Assembly (NCBI RefSeq): GCF_014218295.1
Contig: NZ_AP023287.1
Coordinates: 2,108,001 to 2,172,000, forward strand
DNA from: Mycolicibacterium litorale
GTDB lineage: Bacteria; Actinomycetota; Actinomycetes; Mycobacteriales; Mycobacteriaceae
Length of the DNA stretch: 64,000 nucleotides
Direction: 5' to 3'
The notes under the pieces were generated by a model. It ran no database searches. It saw nothing but the letters and a program-made list of their open reading frames with translations, and had not been told where the DNA came from. The translations under genes and the position numbers were made by a program. Below are positions 46,228 through 55,783 of this stretch, one piece after another. Positions within the stretch are counted from its first letter, which is position 1. Every line of letters starts with the position of its first letter.

Positions 46228-46771
46228 GTCCGACCCCGACGAGGATCGAGACCGCGACGATCCGACCCGCGACGATCCGACCCGCGACGAGCAGGCGCAC
46301 GCGTACTGTCTGCGCCTGCTCGTCGCGCGGGCGCGCACCCGTGCGGAGTTGGCCGGCAAGCTGGCGCAGCGGGGCTACCCCGAACCGGTGACGCAGCGAA
46401 TCCTCGACCGGTTGACGACGGTCGGGCTCGTCGACGACGAGGACTTCGCCGAGCAGTGGGTGCGGTCGCGGCATCTGTACGCCGGAAAAGGCAAGCGCGC
46501 GTTGGCTGCCGAACTGCGGCGCAAGGGTGTCGACGCGGAGGTCATCGCGACCACGCTGTCCGACATCGATGCCGGAGCCGAACGGGACCGGGCCGAACAA
46601 CTGGTCCGCGACCGGCTGCGCCGTGAGCGGCTCGACGACGACCCCGGGTCGGACCTCAAGGTCAAGCGGCGGCTGGCCGGCATGCTGGCCCGCCGTGGCT
46701 ACAGTCAGTCGATGGCACTCGACGTGGTCACCGTGGAGTTGGCCAGCGAGCGCGAGCGCCGGCGGGTCTGA
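46196..46771 (+). CDS. recX: RecA regulator RecX
   Basis: 191 residues overlapping recA by 32 bases, so expression is tied to recA. An acidic N-terminal extension (residues 5-33) contains an imperfect repeat [10 protein letters not shown]; the helical RecX repeats follow ([55 protein letters not shown]). It limits RecA filament activity. ATG 46196 is internal to recA. Confidence 0.93.
   Translation: MTSFPHPSTSESDPDEDRDRDDPTRDDPTRDEQAHAYCLRLLVARARTRAELAGKLAQRGYPEPVTQRILDRLTTVGLVDDEDFAEQWVRSRHLYAGKGKRALAAELRRKGVDAEVIATTLSDIDAGAERDRAEQLVRDRLRRERLDDDPGSDLKVKRRLAGMLARRGYSQSMALDVVTVELASERERRRV
46256..46285 (+). repeat. 15-bp tandem duplication in recX
   Basis: GACGATCCGACCCGC at 46256-46270 and 46271-46285, in frame, encoding DDPTR twice in the disordered acidic N-terminus. 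Confidence 0.95.
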
Positions 46772-46774
46772 CGG

Positions 46775-47203
46775 TCAGGGTTCTTCGCCGCTGAGCTGTT
46801 GCAGCAGACGCACGAACGTCGTCCGGTCGCCGGCCGACAGCCGCGACAGCCAACGATTCTCGCCGCGCTGGATCTCGCTCTGTGCGGCGTCCTTGACGGC
46901 GCGGCCCGCGTCGGTGATGGCCAGCAGGCGCACCCGGCGATCGTCGGGCGCCGGATGCCGTTCGATGTACCCCTGCCTCTGCAGCTCGTCGAGAGTCGGG
47001 ATGATGCGGGTCTTGTCCGCGTTGATCGCCTCGGCCAGTGCGGCCTGCGTGCGCATCGGGGCGCGGTCGAGCGCCACCAGCACGCTGTAGCCCCACATCG
47101 TCAGACCGTGTTTCTCGAGCACCGGCACCTCGGCGGCGGCGAGGTCGCGGAGCAGGGGAGCCAGCATCGCCGCGAGATCAGGACGCGTGGGCCGCGACGT
47201 CAT
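46775..47203 (-). CDS. MarR-family transcriptional regulator
   Basis: 142 residues. Winged helix with RTQAALAEAINADKTRIIPTLDELQRQGYIERHPAPDDRRVRLLAITDAG (recognition helix and wing, about 50-100; shown as landmarks). It is divergent, with 45 bases between starts, from a TIGR03086/DinB-like protein and probably controls that gene and itself. The effector is unknown. Confidence 0.9.
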   Translation of the reverse strand: MTSRPTRPDLAAMLAPLLRDLAAAEVPVLEKHGLTMWGYSVLVALDRAPMRTQAALAEAINADKTRIIPTLDELQRQGYIERHPAPDDRRVRLLAITDAGRAVKDAAQSEIQRGENRWLSRLSAGDRTTFVRLLQQLSGEEP

Positions 47204-47227
47204 GGAGTGATTCTAGGCATTGCCAAT

Positions 47228-47247
47228 TGATAAGCTGACACATATCA
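47228..47247. promoter_or_regulatory. Candidate MarR operator
   Basis: An inverted repeat with arms TGATA (47228-47232) and TATCA (47243-47247) within the AT-rich 45-base divergent region, directly before the DinB-like start codon. Arms are short, so confidence is low. Confidence 0.35.
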
Positions 47248-47248
47248 T

Positions 47249-47869
47249 ATGCGCATGCTTACTAATATCGATGTGCGGGCCCCTCACCGCATCGCTGTGG
47301 AGACGTCGGTGCGCCTGGTCTCGACTGTCACCCCCGCCGATCTCGACCGTGCCACCCCGTGCGCCGGCTGGGATCTCGGCGACCTGCTGGTCCACATGAC
47401 CGTCCAGCACCGCGGATTCGCGGCCGCCGCGCGTGGCCGCGGCGCCGACCACACCATGTGGGATCCGCGCACCGTCGCCGACGCGGTGCGGACACGGCCC
47501 GCGGACACCTACGCGGCCGCCGCCGACGACGTGCTGACCGCCTTCGCCGCCGAAGGCGTGCTCGACACACCGTTCGCGCTCCCCGAATTCGGTTCCGACG
47601 CCACGTTTCCCGCCTTGATGGCGATCCAATTCCATTTCGTCGACTATGTCGTGCACGGCTGGGACGTCGCGCGCGCGGCGGGACTGCCGTTCGACATCCC
47701 GGCCGACGTGGTGAGCGCGGCCGCACCCATCGCGTTCGCCGTGCCCGACGGTGAGATCCGCCGCGCGGACGACTCGCCGTTCGCGCCGGCGCTCACCGGA
47801 CCTGGGTCGGACGGCGAACTCGACCGGATGCTGCGACACCTCGGACGGTCGCCGGACTGGCGGCCGTGA
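47249..47869 (+). CDS. TIGR03086 family (DinB/mycothiol-dependent-like) protein
   Basis: 206 residues. The opening DLDRATPCAGWDLGDLLVHMTVQHRGFAAAARG and the HFVDYVVHGWDVARAAGLPFD stretch are the landmarks of TIGR03086/maleylpyruvate isomerase N-domain proteins, whose histidines bind a divalent metal and, in related enzymes, mycothiol. Reaction unknown. ATG 47249 and ATG 47255 are both possible starts. Divergent MarR regulator suggests stress or xenobiotic inducibility. Confidence 0.85.
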   Translation: MRMLTNIDVRAPHRIAVETSVRLVSTVTPADLDRATPCAGWDLGDLLVHMTVQHRGFAAAARGRGADHTMWDPRTVADAVRTRPADTYAAAADDVLTAFAAEGVLDTPFALPEFGSDATFPALMAIQFHFVDYVVHGWDVARAAGLPFDIPADVVSAAAPIAFAVPDGEIRRADDSPFAPALTGPGSDGELDRMLRHLGRSPDWRP

Positions 47870-47878
47870 CCGACGGCC

Positions 47879-48757
47879 TCACACCACCTTCGCGCCGGGT
47901 GCGCCTTCCTGCTCGACGGCCTCGGCCTCCAGCGGGGCCGGGCCGCGCCGCGACCGGCGCATCCGCCGTTCGATCCGGGTGGCCAGCGCGGAGAGCGCGA
48001 AGTTCACGCTGATCATCAGGACGGCGATGACCATGAGGGCCGGAATGTAGTTGCCGTACGACGACCCGACGACGGTGCCCTGGCGCACCATCTCGACGAA
48101 TGTGATCTGGTAGCCGATCGCGGTGTCCTTCAAGACCACCACGAGTTGGGACACCAGCACCGGAAGCATCGAGGTGACGGCCTGCGGCAGCAGGATCGAT
48201 CGCATGGTCTGGCTCCACCGCAGGCCCAGCGCCGATGCGGCCTCGGCTTGACCGCGCGGCAGCGCGTTCACCCCGGCGCGCACGATCTCGGCGATCACCG
48301 CGCCGTTGTAGAGGGTGAGCCCGGTGATGACACCGGCCAGCGCCAGGTGTTGGGAGGCGAACACGTCGTAGAAGGCGTACAGGAAGTAGGCGAAGATCAT
48401 CATGATCAGCACGGGGACCGCGCGGAAGAACTCCACGATCACCGCGCACACCCATCGGACGGGCACGACCGTCGACAGCCGGCCCACCCCGAGCAGGAAC
48501 CCGAGGATCAGTGCGAGCACGATCGACACCGCTGCCGCCGTCAACGTCCCCTGCACACCGGGCAGCACGTAGGTCGTCCACAGGTTCGACGTCAGGAACG
48601 GCTCCCACTTCGCCGCGGTGAGCTGACCTTTGGCCTCGAGCCGTGAGTACACGACCCACGCGATCAGTGCGGTGATCACCAGCGTGACGACAGTGATGAC
48701 GGCGTTTCGCTTCCGCGCACGGGGTCCCGGCGCGTCGAACAGGACGGTGCCGCTCAC
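47879..48757 (-). CDS. gluD: Amino acid ABC transporter permease (GluD type)
   Basis: 292 residues, GTG start, five or more transmembrane helices. The EAA loop AEIVRAGVNALPRGQAEAASALGLRWSQTMRSILLPQA couples it to the ATPase. With gluC, gluB and gluA (genes 48777-51099) it forms a glutamate/aspartate-type importer, in the order ATPase, binding protein, permease, permease. Last gene of the operon. Confidence 0.92.
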   Translation of the reverse strand: MSGTVLFDAPGPRARKRNAVITVVTLVITALIAWVVYSRLEAKGQLTAAKWEPFLTSNLWTTYVLPGVQGTLTAAAVSIVLALILGFLLGVGRLSTVVPVRWVCAVIVEFFRAVPVLIMMIFAYFLYAFYDVFASQHLALAGVITGLTLYNGAVIAEIVRAGVNALPRGQAEAASALGLRWSQTMRSILLPQAVTSMLPVLVSQLVVVLKDTAIGYQITFVEMVRQGTVVGSSYGNYIPALMVIAVLMISVNFALSALATRIERRMRRSRRGPAPLEAEAVEQEGAPGAKVV

Positions 48758-48776
48758 CGGCTCATCACTCCGCCCG

Positions 48777-49457
48777 TCATCGGGCCACCGCCAATCGCTT
48801 TCCGAGCCAACCGAACAGCAGTCCGAGCGGCAACGTCAGGATGATGAACCCGAGCGCGAAGATCGAGCCCACCACGAGCAGCGCCGCGGTGTTCTCGATC
48901 ATCTCCTTCATCAGCAGCGCCGCCTCGGCCACCCCGATCGCCGACGCGATCGTCGTGTTCTTCGTCAGGGCGATCAGCACCGAACCGAGCGGAATGATCA
49001 CCGCGCGAAAAGCCTGCGGCAGCAGGATCATCCGCAGGTTCTGACCGAACGTCAGTCCGAGGGAGCGTGCCGCCTCCGCCTGACCCAGCGGCACGGTGTT
49101 GACCCCCGAACGCACCGTCTCGCACACGAACGACGCGGTGTAGACCGTCAGCCCCAGCACCGCCAACCGGAAGTTGCTGTCCTCGATCGACGTACTCGAA
49201 GCCGGGTCGGCGAGCGTGATCCCCAGGGTCTGTGACACCCCGAACGAGCAGAACAGGATGATCAGCGTCAGGGGTGTGTTGCGCACGACGTTGACGTAGG
49301 CGGTGCCGAGCCAGGACAGCACCGGCACCGGGGACAGCCGCATCCCGGCCAGGACCGTGCCCAGGATGAGCGCTCCGACCGCGGAGTAGACCGTGAGCTG
49401 GATCGTCGTCCAGAACGCCTCGAAGATCTGTGCGCGGTACTCGGTGAAAATCTCCAC
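48777..49457 (-). CDS. gluC: Amino acid ABC transporter permease (GluC type)
   Basis: 226 residues, GTG start. Permease with the EAA loop CETVRSGVNTVPLGQAEAARSLGLTFGQNLRMILLPQA (about 110-145). It pairs with gluD to form the membrane channel. Twenty bases separate it from gluD and 21 from gluB. Confidence 0.92.
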   Translation of the reverse strand: MEIFTEYRAQIFEAFWTTIQLTVYSAVGALILGTVLAGMRLSPVPVLSWLGTAYVNVVRNTPLTLIILFCSFGVSQTLGITLADPASSTSIEDSNFRLAVLGLTVYTASFVCETVRSGVNTVPLGQAEAARSLGLTFGQNLRMILLPQAFRAVIIPLGSVLIALTKNTTIASAIGVAEAALLMKEMIENTAALLVVGSIFALGFIILTLPLGLLFGWLGKRLAVAR

Positions 49458-49478
49458 GGCCGGAGCCAGACCCCCGAA

Positions 49479-50309
49479 TCAGTAGCGGTCGACTTGTGGT
49501 GGGGCGGGCGCCGTGATGCCGGCCGGGCCCAGGTTCTTGTCGAAGGCTTCCTTCCAGGCGCCGCTGGACTCCATCTTCTCGATCGCGTCGTTGATCTTGG
49601 TGCGCAGTTCGGTGTCGTCCTTCTTCAGCCCGATCCCGTAGCGCTCCTCGGAGAAGGTGTCACCGACGATCTTGAAGGCGCCGGGGGTCTGCGCGGCGTA
49701 ACCGGCCAGGATCACCTCGTCGGTGGTGACCGCGTCGATGGCGCCGTTCTTCAGCGCCTCGATGCACGCCGAGTAGGTGTCGTACTGCTGCAGCTGCACA
49801 CCCGGGTACTCGTCCTTGATCTTCTGGGCGGGTGTCGACCCCGACACCGAGCACAGCCGCTTGTTGTTCTGCAGCGACGCGGCGCCGGTGATGTCGGTGT
49901 TGTCCTCGCGGACCAGCAGGCTCTGGCCGGTGACCAGATACGGCCCGGCGAAATCGACCTTCTCCTTGCGGGAGTCGGTGATCGAGTAGGTGGCCACGAT
50001 GTAGTCGACCTGGTCGTTCTGGATCAGCGTCTCGCGCTGACCCGACGGCGACTCCTTCCACTCGATCTGCTCGGGGGAGTAGCCGAGCTCGCCCGCCACA
50101 TAGGTGGCGACGTCGACGTCGAACCCGCTCATCGTGCCGTCCGGGTTGCGCATGCCAAGGCCGGGCTGGTCGAACTTCGTGCCGATGACGATCTTGTTCT
50201 CGTCACCCCCGCCGCCTCCTCCGCACGCGGTTGCGGCGAACGGCACAGCGACGGCCAGGGCGATGGCGGCCGCGACGCGCCTGCGAGACGGCATCGAGAA
50301 GGACGGCAT
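49479..50309 (-). CDS. gluB: Glutamate-binding lipoprotein (GluB type)
   Basis: 276 residues. Signal peptide with lipobox: VAVPFAATAC-GGGGGGDEN, Cys28 or so as lipidation site. The rest is a type II periplasmic amino-acid-binding domain (GTKFDQPGLGMRNPDGTMSGFDVDVA, KVDFAGPYLVTGQSLLV). It delivers glutamate, aspartate or a similar amino acid to the permeases. Second gene of the operon. Confidence 0.93.
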   Translation of the reverse strand: MPSFSMPSRRRVAAAIALAVAVPFAATACGGGGGGDENKIVIGTKFDQPGLGMRNPDGTMSGFDVDVATYVAGELGYSPEQIEWKESPSGQRETLIQNDQVDYIVATYSITDSRKEKVDFAGPYLVTGQSLLVREDNTDITGAASLQNNKRLCSVSGSTPAQKIKDEYPGVQLQQYDTYSACIEALKNGAIDAVTTDEVILAGYAAQTPGAFKIVGDTFSEERYGIGLKKDDTELRTKINDAIEKMESSGAWKEAFDKNLGPAGITAPAPPQVDRY

Positions 50310-50334
50310 GGGTGGGGTTTCCTTTCGCCGAGCG

Positions 50335-51099
50335 TTAGTGGTGCAGGATCTTGCCGAGAAAGTCCTTGGCGCGGTCGGTCTGCGGGTTGTCGAAGAACTG
50401 GGCCGGTTCGGCGTCCTCGACGATCGCCCCGTCCGACATGAACACCACGCGGTCCGAGGCGCGGCGGGCGAAGCCCATCTCGTGGGTCACCACCAGCATC
50501 GTCATACCGTCGCCGGCCAGCGACGCCATGACGGCCAGCACCTCGTTGATCATCTCCGGGTCGAGTGCGCTCGTCGGCTCGTCGAAGAGCATGACCTTGG
50601 GGTTCATCGCCAGCGAGCGCGCGATCGCGACGCGTTGCTGCTGACCGCCGGACAGCTGCGCGGGGTACTTGTCGGCCTGATTCGCCACGCCGACACGCTC
50701 CAGCAGCGTCATCGCGGCCTCGCGTGCCGCCTCCTTGCCGAGCCCCCGCACCTTCATCGGCGCGAGCGTGACGTTGTCGAGGATCGTCTTGTGCGCGAAC
50801 AGGTTGAACGACTGGAACACCATCCCGACGTCGGACCGCAGCTGGGCGAGTCGGCGGCCCTCGTCGGGCAGCAGCTCACCGTCGATCTCGATGGTCCCCG
50901 AATCGATGGTCTCGAGCCGGTTGATCGTGCGGCACAGCGTCGACTTGCCCGATCCGGACGGTCCCAGCACCACCACGACCTGACCGCGCTGCACCGTCAG
51001 GTTGATGTCCTTGAGGACGTGGAGATCGCCGAAGTGCTTGTTGACCTCCCGCATCGAGATCATCGGCACCGCCTTGCTGGCGTGCCCGGCCGTTTCCAT
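50335..51099 (-). CDS. gluA: Glutamate ABC transporter ATP-binding protein (GluA type)
   Basis: 254 residues. Walker [11 protein letters not shown]-loop MVFQSFNLF, signature [14 protein letters not shown], Walker [14 protein letters not shown] and H-loop VVTHEMGFA are complete, in the HisP/GlnQ subfamily. First gene of the four-gene import operon. On the minus strand TAAGGT (51108-51113) ends eight bases before its ATG. Confidence 0.95.
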   Translation of the reverse strand: METAGHASKAVPMISMREVNKHFGDLHVLKDINLTVQRGQVVVVLGPSGSGKSTLCRTINRLETIDSGTIEIDGELLPDEGRRLAQLRSDVGMVFQSFNLFAHKTILDNVTLAPMKVRGLGKEAAREAAMTLLERVGVANQADKYPAQLSGGQQQRVAIARSLAMNPKVMLFDEPTSALDPEMINEVLAVMASLAGDGMTMLVVTHEMGFARRASDRVVFMSDGAIVEDAEPAQFFDNPQTDRAKDFLGKILHH

Positions 51100-51107
51100 G
51101 GGTGCTG

Positions 51108-51113
51108 ACCTTA
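51108..51113 (-). promoter_or_regulatory. Predicted -10 box of the gluABCD operon
   Basis: TAAGGT on the minus strand, eight bases before the gluA ATG; near-leaderless. Confidence 0.4.
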
Positions 51114-51161
51114 CCCAGGGAACGGCCGATGTGCCCGGAACTGATCAATTGGGCGCCCCCG

Positions 51162-51167
51162 TACCAT
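51162..51167 (+). promoter_or_regulatory. Predicted -10 box of miaB
   Basis: TACCAT ends seven bases before GTG 51175. It overlaps the ATG at 51166, so that ATG cannot be in the mRNA if this box is used. Confidence 0.5.
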
Positions 51168-51174
51168 GGGGCCC

Positions 51175-52698
51175 GTGACTTCCACGGTGACGCAGCAGGC
51201 GGCGGGTACGCAGCCGTCGACGGCGCGCACCTATCAGGTTCGCACGTACGGCTGTCAGATGAACGTCCACGACTCGGAGCGCCTGTCCGGCCTCCTCGAG
51301 GCCGCCGGTTACCGGCGCGCCGCCGACGGCGCCGACGCCGACGTGGTGGTCTTCAACACCTGCGCGGTGCGGGAGAACGCCGACAACAAGCTCTACGGCA
51401 ACCTCTCTCACCTCGCGCCGCGCAAGCAGTCCGATCCGCAGATGCAGATCGCCGTCGGCGGTTGTCTGGCGCAGAAGGACCGGGATGCGGTGCTGCGCCG
51501 GGCGCCCTGGGTCGACGTGGTGTTCGGCACGCACAACATCGGTGCACTGCCGACGCTGCTCGAGCGCGCCCGCCACAACCGGGTCGCGCAGGTCGAGATC
51601 GCCGAATCCCTGCAGGAATTCCCCTCGACGCTGCCCGCCGCGCGCGAATCGGCCTACGCGGGATGGGTGTCGATCTCGGTGGGCTGCAACAACACCTGCA
51701 CGTTCTGCATCGTTCCGGCCCTGCGCGGCAAGGAGGTCGACCGCCGTCCCGGCGACATCCTCGGCGAGATCCAGACCCTGGTCGATCAGGGTGTGCTCGA
51801 GGTCACGCTGCTGGGGCAGAACGTGAACGCCTACGGCGTCTCGTTCGCGGACCGTGAGTTGCCGAGGGACCGCGGCGCTTTCGCGAAGCTGCTGCGCGCA
51901 TGCGGGCGTATCGACGGACTGGAACGCGTGCGCTTCACCTCACCCCATCCGGCCGAGTTCACCGACGACGTCATCGAGGCGATGGCGGAGACGCCCAATG
52001 TGTGTCCGACGCTGCACATGCCATTACAGTCCGGCTCCGACCGGATCCTGCGGGCGATGCGCCGCTCCTACCGGGCCGAGAAGTACCTCGGGATCATCGA
52101 CCGGGTGCGCGCGGCGATCCCCGACGCGGCGATCACCACCGACCTGATCGTCGGCTTCCCCGGTGAGACCGAGGAGGACTTCCAGGCCACCCTCGATGTG
52201 GTGGCCGCCGCCCGCTTCGCGAGCGCGTTCACGTTCCAATACTCCAAGCGTCCCGGAACACCGGCGGCCGACATGCCCGGACAGCTCCCCAAAGCCGTTG
52301 TGAGCGAACGCTATCAACGGCTGATCGAGTTGCAGGAGAAGATCTCGCTCGACGAGAACCTGGCCCAGGTCGGACGCACGGTGGAGCTTCTGGTGGCCAC
52401 CGGTGAGGGCCGCAAGGACGCGGCGACCGCACGGATGTCCGGCCGCGCCCGCGACGGCCGGCTCGTGCACTTCGCCCCCGGCGGCGCCGACATCCGGCCC
52501 GGTGACGTCGTCACCGCGACCGTGACGAGCGCGGCGCCGCACCACCTCATCGCCGACGGCGCACTGCTCGGTCACCGGCGCACGCGGGCCGGCGACGCCC
52601 ACGCCCAGGGGCTGCGCCCGCGCACCGGTGTCGGGTTGGGCATCCCGGGCATCGGCGCGCCCGAACCGGTGCCCGCGACGAGCGGATGTGCGCGGTGA
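51175..52698 (+). CDS. miaB: tRNA-2-methylthio-N6-dimethylallyladenosine synthase
   Basis: 507 residues from GTG 51175 (an ATG at 51166 would add three). UPF0004 domain with [23 protein letters not shown] and GGCLAQKD cysteines; radical-SAM cluster C-x3-C-x2-C in [18 protein letters not shown] domain at the end. It methylthiolates i6A37 of tRNAs, the base modified first by MiaA, encoded at 56473-57378. Its stop overlaps the next GTG. Confidence 0.95.
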   Translation: MTSTVTQQAAGTQPSTARTYQVRTYGCQMNVHDSERLSGLLEAAGYRRAADGADADVVVFNTCAVRENADNKLYGNLSHLAPRKQSDPQMQIAVGGCLAQKDRDAVLRRAPWVDVVFGTHNIGALPTLLERARHNRVAQVEIAESLQEFPSTLPAARESAYAGWVSISVGCNNTCTFCIVPALRGKEVDRRPGDILGEIQTLVDQGVLEVTLLGQNVNAYGVSFADRELPRDRGAFAKLLRACGRIDGLERVRFTSPHPAEFTDDVIEAMAETPNVCPTLHMPLQSGSDRILRAMRRSYRAEKYLGIIDRVRAAIPDAAITTDLIVGFPGETEEDFQATLDVVAAARFASAFTFQYSKRPGTPAADMPGQLPKAVVSERYQRLIELQEKISLDENLAQVGRTVELLVATGEGRKDAATARMSGRARDGRLVHFAPGGADIRPGDVVTATVTSAAPHHLIADGALLGHRRTRAGDAHAQGLRPRTGVGLGIPGIGAPEPVPATSGCAR

Positions 52699-53291
52699 GT
52701 GGTCCGGACGGATCCGAGGGATTCGACTCCTACAAGGGCGACATCGAGGACGTCGAGCGCCGCGTGGCCCGCGAATTCAACCCGGGCGCACGCGCCTTGG
52801 TGGTCGCGGTCCTGGTGTTCGTGGTCCTGCTGTCGTTCGTGCTGCCGCACACCGGCGGCGCCAGGGGCTTCGATGTGCTGGCGGCCACCGACGCCGCGTC
52901 CCGGGAAGGCGTGTCGCTGCCGTCACGCGTGTTCACCGTGCTCGCGATCGTGTTCTCGGTCGGATTCTCGATCCTGGCGCTGCTCACCCGGCGCTGGGCG
53001 CTGGCCTGGGTGGCGTTGGCCGGCTCCGCGGTGGCCAGTGCGATCGGCATGCTCGCGGTGTGGTCACGTCAGACCGCCGCCGAACCGTATCCGGGGCCGG
53101 GTATCGGCCTGGTGATCGGCTGGCTCGCGGTGATCGTCCTGACGTTCCACTGGGCCCGGGTGGTGTGGACGCGCACCGCGGTCCAGTTGGCCGCCGAGGA
53201 GGAGCGCCGCCGCCGCGCCGCGGAGAACGAGGGCAAGGGCTTCCTGGACCGGTTCGACAACCCGCGCCGCGACGACGAGGCCGACGGCTAG
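52695..53291 (+). CDS. Conserved membrane protein (Rv2732c-like)
   Basis: 198 residues from GTG 52695 in a GTGA overlap with miaB; ATG 52686 would add three residues. A conserved N-terminal [23 protein letters not shown] precedes four transmembrane helices (about 38-55, 78-98, 101-120, 130-150) and a charged C-terminal tail with Arg/Glu runs. Function unknown; always next to miaB in mycobacteria. Its stop shares CTAG with the convergent DUF349 gene. Confidence 0.85.
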   Translation: MSGPDGSEGFDSYKGDIEDVERRVAREFNPGARALVVAVLVFVVLLSFVLPHTGGARGFDVLAATDAASREGVSLPSRVFTVLAIVFSVGFSILALLTRRWALAWVALAGSAVASAIGMLAVWSRQTAAEPYPGPGIGLVIGWLAVIVLTFHWARVVWTRTAVQLAAEEERRRRAAENEGKGFLDRFDNPRRDDEADG

Positions 53292-54667
53292 CGCCGCTTA
53301 CTCACCGCTTCGGCGGCCGCGTCGGCCCACTGCCGCCACTGCGCGGCGTTCGCCCTCGCCTGTTCGGCGTCCTTGGTGCGGCCCGCGGCCTGCGCCTTCT
53401 CCGCCTGGCGCTCGTACTGCTCGGCACGCACCCGGAACTGGTCGGCCCTGGCCTGCGCCTCCGGGTCGGTCCAGTTCGACGACGCCGCGTCGCGCACCTT
53501 CTTCTCGACCGCGCGCAGCCGTCGCTCCAGCTCGGCGGCACGCTCGCGGGGCACCTTGCCGATCGCGTCCCACTTGTCGCCGATGGCGCGGAACGCGGCG
53601 CGTGCCGCGTCAGGGTTGGAGGTGTCGATCTGCTCGGCCTGGGCCAGCAGCGCCTCCTTGGCCGCGGCGTTGGCCTTGAACTCCGCATCCCGTTCGGCGG
53701 TGGCGGCGTTGCGGGCCGAGAAGAACGCGTCCTGCGCCGCCTTGAACCGCTGCCACAGCGCGTCGTCGACGTCCTTGGCCGCCCGCCCGGCCGCCTTCCA
53801 CTGCGCCAGCAGGTCGCGGAACACCGCACTCGTGGCACCCCAGTCGGTGGAGCCGGCCAGCTGTTCGGCGCGTTCGCACAGCGCCTCCTTGGCCTGTCGC
53901 GCCCCCGCCCGGCCGCGGTCGAGTTCGGCGAAGTGCGAGCCCCGGCGGCGGTTGAACGTCTCCCGGGCGGCCGAGTACCGCTTCCAGAGCGCATCGTCGG
54001 TCTTGCGGTCCAGACCGGTGATCGTGCGCCATTCGTCGAGGATCTCGCGGAGCCGGTCCCCGGCGGCCTTCCACTGCGTGGCGTTGGCGGCGAGGTCCTC
54101 GGCCTCGGCGGCCAGCGCCTCCTTGCGCGCCAGCTGTGCGGCGCGCTGCGCGTCCCGGCGGGCGCGCTCGGCCTGGGCCTCCTCGTCGGCGTGTTCGGCG
54201 ATCGCGTTGAGCCGCGCGGCCAGCGAGTCCACGTCCCCGAGCACGTGCGCCTCGGGCAGCGTCTCGGCCAGCGCCGCGGCCGCGGCCTTGATCTTGCGGG
54301 CGTCGCCGGCGTGCGTGACCAGCCGCTGTTCGAGCAGGACCACCTCGGTCTGCAGATCGTCGAAGCGGCGTCCGAAATGGTCGTAGGCGGCGTCGGGCTC
54401 ACCGGCCTGCCACGAGCCGATGACGCGCTCACCGGATGAGGTGATCAGCCACACGGTGCCGTCGGGGTCGACGCGCCCGAACCGGCGCGGGTCGCTGGCC
54501 GGTGCCGCGGCGACGGCCGCGGCCGGCGCGGGTCGTCCGGGGCGGGGGGCCGGCCGGGGCGCCCCCGGTCGTGGCGAGGGTCCCGGTCGGGGTCCGGCCC
54601 CCGGCACCGGACGCGGCGTCGCCACGTCGCTGACCTCGGACGTTGCACCCGGCTCGCTGGTCGTCAT
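53288..54667 (-). CDS. DUF349 domain-containing protein (Rv2731-like)
   Basis: 459 residues from ATG 54667 (GGAACAG upstream). A proline-rich low-complexity stretch (residues 15-60) leads to a short beta domain ([24 protein letters not shown]) and then at least three DUF349 helical repeats with the recurring W(K)AxGxx...DDALWxRFxAA(x)DxFF pattern. The whole C-terminal 350 residues are helical and highly charged. Function unknown; a structural or nucleic-acid role is possible. A longer frame upstream to 54829 has no family support. Confidence 0.85.
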   Translation of the reverse strand: MTTSEPGATSEVSDVATPRPVPGAGPRPGPSPRPGAPRPAPRPGRPAPAAAVAAAPASDPRRFGRVDPDGTVWLITSSGERVIGSWQAGEPDAAYDHFGRRFDDLQTEVVLLEQRLVTHAGDARKIKAAAAALAETLPEAHVLGDVDSLAARLNAIAEHADEEAQAERARRDAQRAAQLARKEALAAEAEDLAANATQWKAAGDRLREILDEWRTITGLDRKTDDALWKRYSAARETFNRRRGSHFAELDRGRAGARQAKEALCERAEQLAGSTDWGATSAVFRDLLAQWKAAGRAAKDVDDALWQRFKAAQDAFFSARNAATAERDAEFKANAAAKEALLAQAEQIDTSNPDAARAAFRAIGDKWDAIGKVPRERAAELERRLRAVEKKVRDAASSNWTDPEAQARADQFRVRAEQYERQAEKAQAAGRTKDAEQARANAAQWRQWADAAAEAVSKRR

Positions 54668-54874
54668 CTTCTGTTCCTCGATCCTCCGCGCGGTCGACCC
54701 GCGCACTGCCGCGCAACGCGGCGCCCTTGCCTGTTGATATGAATCGGTATGCCTGGCTGTCGAAACCATTGAAACAGGTCGACCGCGGGTGTGCGCACAC
54801 CTTCGGTCCCCGGGTTTGCGGCAGCGCACCCCGTCTGGGCAGGCTCGGGTCCGCTACGACGACGAGGAGAGGCC
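54668..54874. promoter_or_regulatory. Divergent intergenic region, DUF349 gene / DMT transporter gene
   Basis: About 200 bases without a gene. It contains the perfect 14-bp palindrome GGTGTGCGCACACC at 54788-54801, a strong candidate operator or hairpin, and a good Shine-Dalgarno (GAGGAGAGG) for the transporter gene. No regulator gene is adjacent. Confidence 0.5.
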
Positions 54875-55774
54875 ATGGCCAGGGCGGATATCGCCGCGCT
54901 GCTGGCGCTGGGCGCCGCGTTCTTCATCGCGATCGGCGACGTCATCCATCAGCGTTCGGCCCACGAGGTCACCGACGAGGCGGTCGGCCATCTCGAGCTG
55001 TTCCTGCGTCTTCTACGGGACCGGCAGTGGTGGCTGGGCAGCATCGTCGCCGCGGCGGGTTTCGGTCTGCAGGCCGCCGCGCTAGGACTGGGTTCGGTGC
55101 TGCTGGTGCAGGCGCTGCTCGTGACGTCGCTGCTGTTCGCCCTGCCGGTCAACGCGCGGCTCACCGGCAGGCGGGTGACGCGCTGGGAGTGGTTGTGGGC
55201 CGCGCTGTTGGCCGGTGCGGTCGCGGTGATCGTCACCGTCGGCAACCCGACAGCCGGGCAGGCCCGCGCCTCCTGGGAGACATGGCTGGTGGTGATCGCC
55301 GTGCTGGGACCGGCGCTGGTGGCGTGCGTCATCGGTGCGCGGATCCGGTCGGGCGCCACCGGTGCGGTGCTGCTGGCGCTGGTGTCCGGTGCGCTGTGGG
55401 GCGTGTTCGCGGTCCTGACCAAGGGTGTCGTGGACCGGCTCGACGACGGTCTGTGGGCGGTGCTGCAGATGCCCGAGCTCTATGCGCTCGCGGCCGTCGC
55501 GGTGGCGGGCACCGGCTGGCAGCAGGCCTCGTTCCGGTCCGGCGCGCTGACCGCGTCGCTGCCGACGATGACCGTCGCCGAACCGGTGGTGGCGTCGATC
55601 CTCGGCGTGGTGGTCCTCGGGGAGACGATGCGTCCCGGCGAAGCGGGTTGGCTGACCCTGATCGTCGCGGCCGCGGTGATGGTGCTGGCCACCGGCGCGC
55701 TCGCCCGCGGGGAGGCGGCAGGCGCCGAGAAGCAGGCAACCCGGGCCGCGCTCACCGCTCAGTCCGGCCACTAG
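54875..55774 (+). CDS. DMT-superfamily (EamA-like) membrane transporter
   Basis: 299 residues from ATG 54875. Nine or ten transmembrane helices in two EamA-like halves (residues 5-130 and 165-285). It resembles the mycobacterial DMT protein next to Rv2728c. The transported compound is unknown. It ends ten bases before the next GTG start. Confidence 0.88.
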   Translation: MARADIAALLALGAAFFIAIGDVIHQRSAHEVTDEAVGHLELFLRLLRDRQWWLGSIVAAAGFGLQAAALGLGSVLLVQALLVTSLLFALPVNARLTGRRVTRWEWLWAALLAGAVAVIVTVGNPTAGQARASWETWLVVIAVLGPALVACVIGARIRSGATGAVLLALVSGALWGVFAVLTKGVVDRLDDGLWAVLQMPELYALAAVAVAGTGWQQASFRSGALTASLPTMTVAEPVVASILGVVVLGETMRPGEAGWLTLIVAAAVMVLATGALARGEAAGAEKQATRAALTAQSGH

Positions 55775-55777
55775 TTT
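55772..55777 (+). promoter_or_regulatory. Predicted -10 box before the Rv2728c-like gene (leaderless)
   Basis: TAGTTT, overlapping the stop of the transporter gene, ends six bases before GTG 55784. Confidence 0.45.
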
Positions 55778-55783
55778 GGTGGC

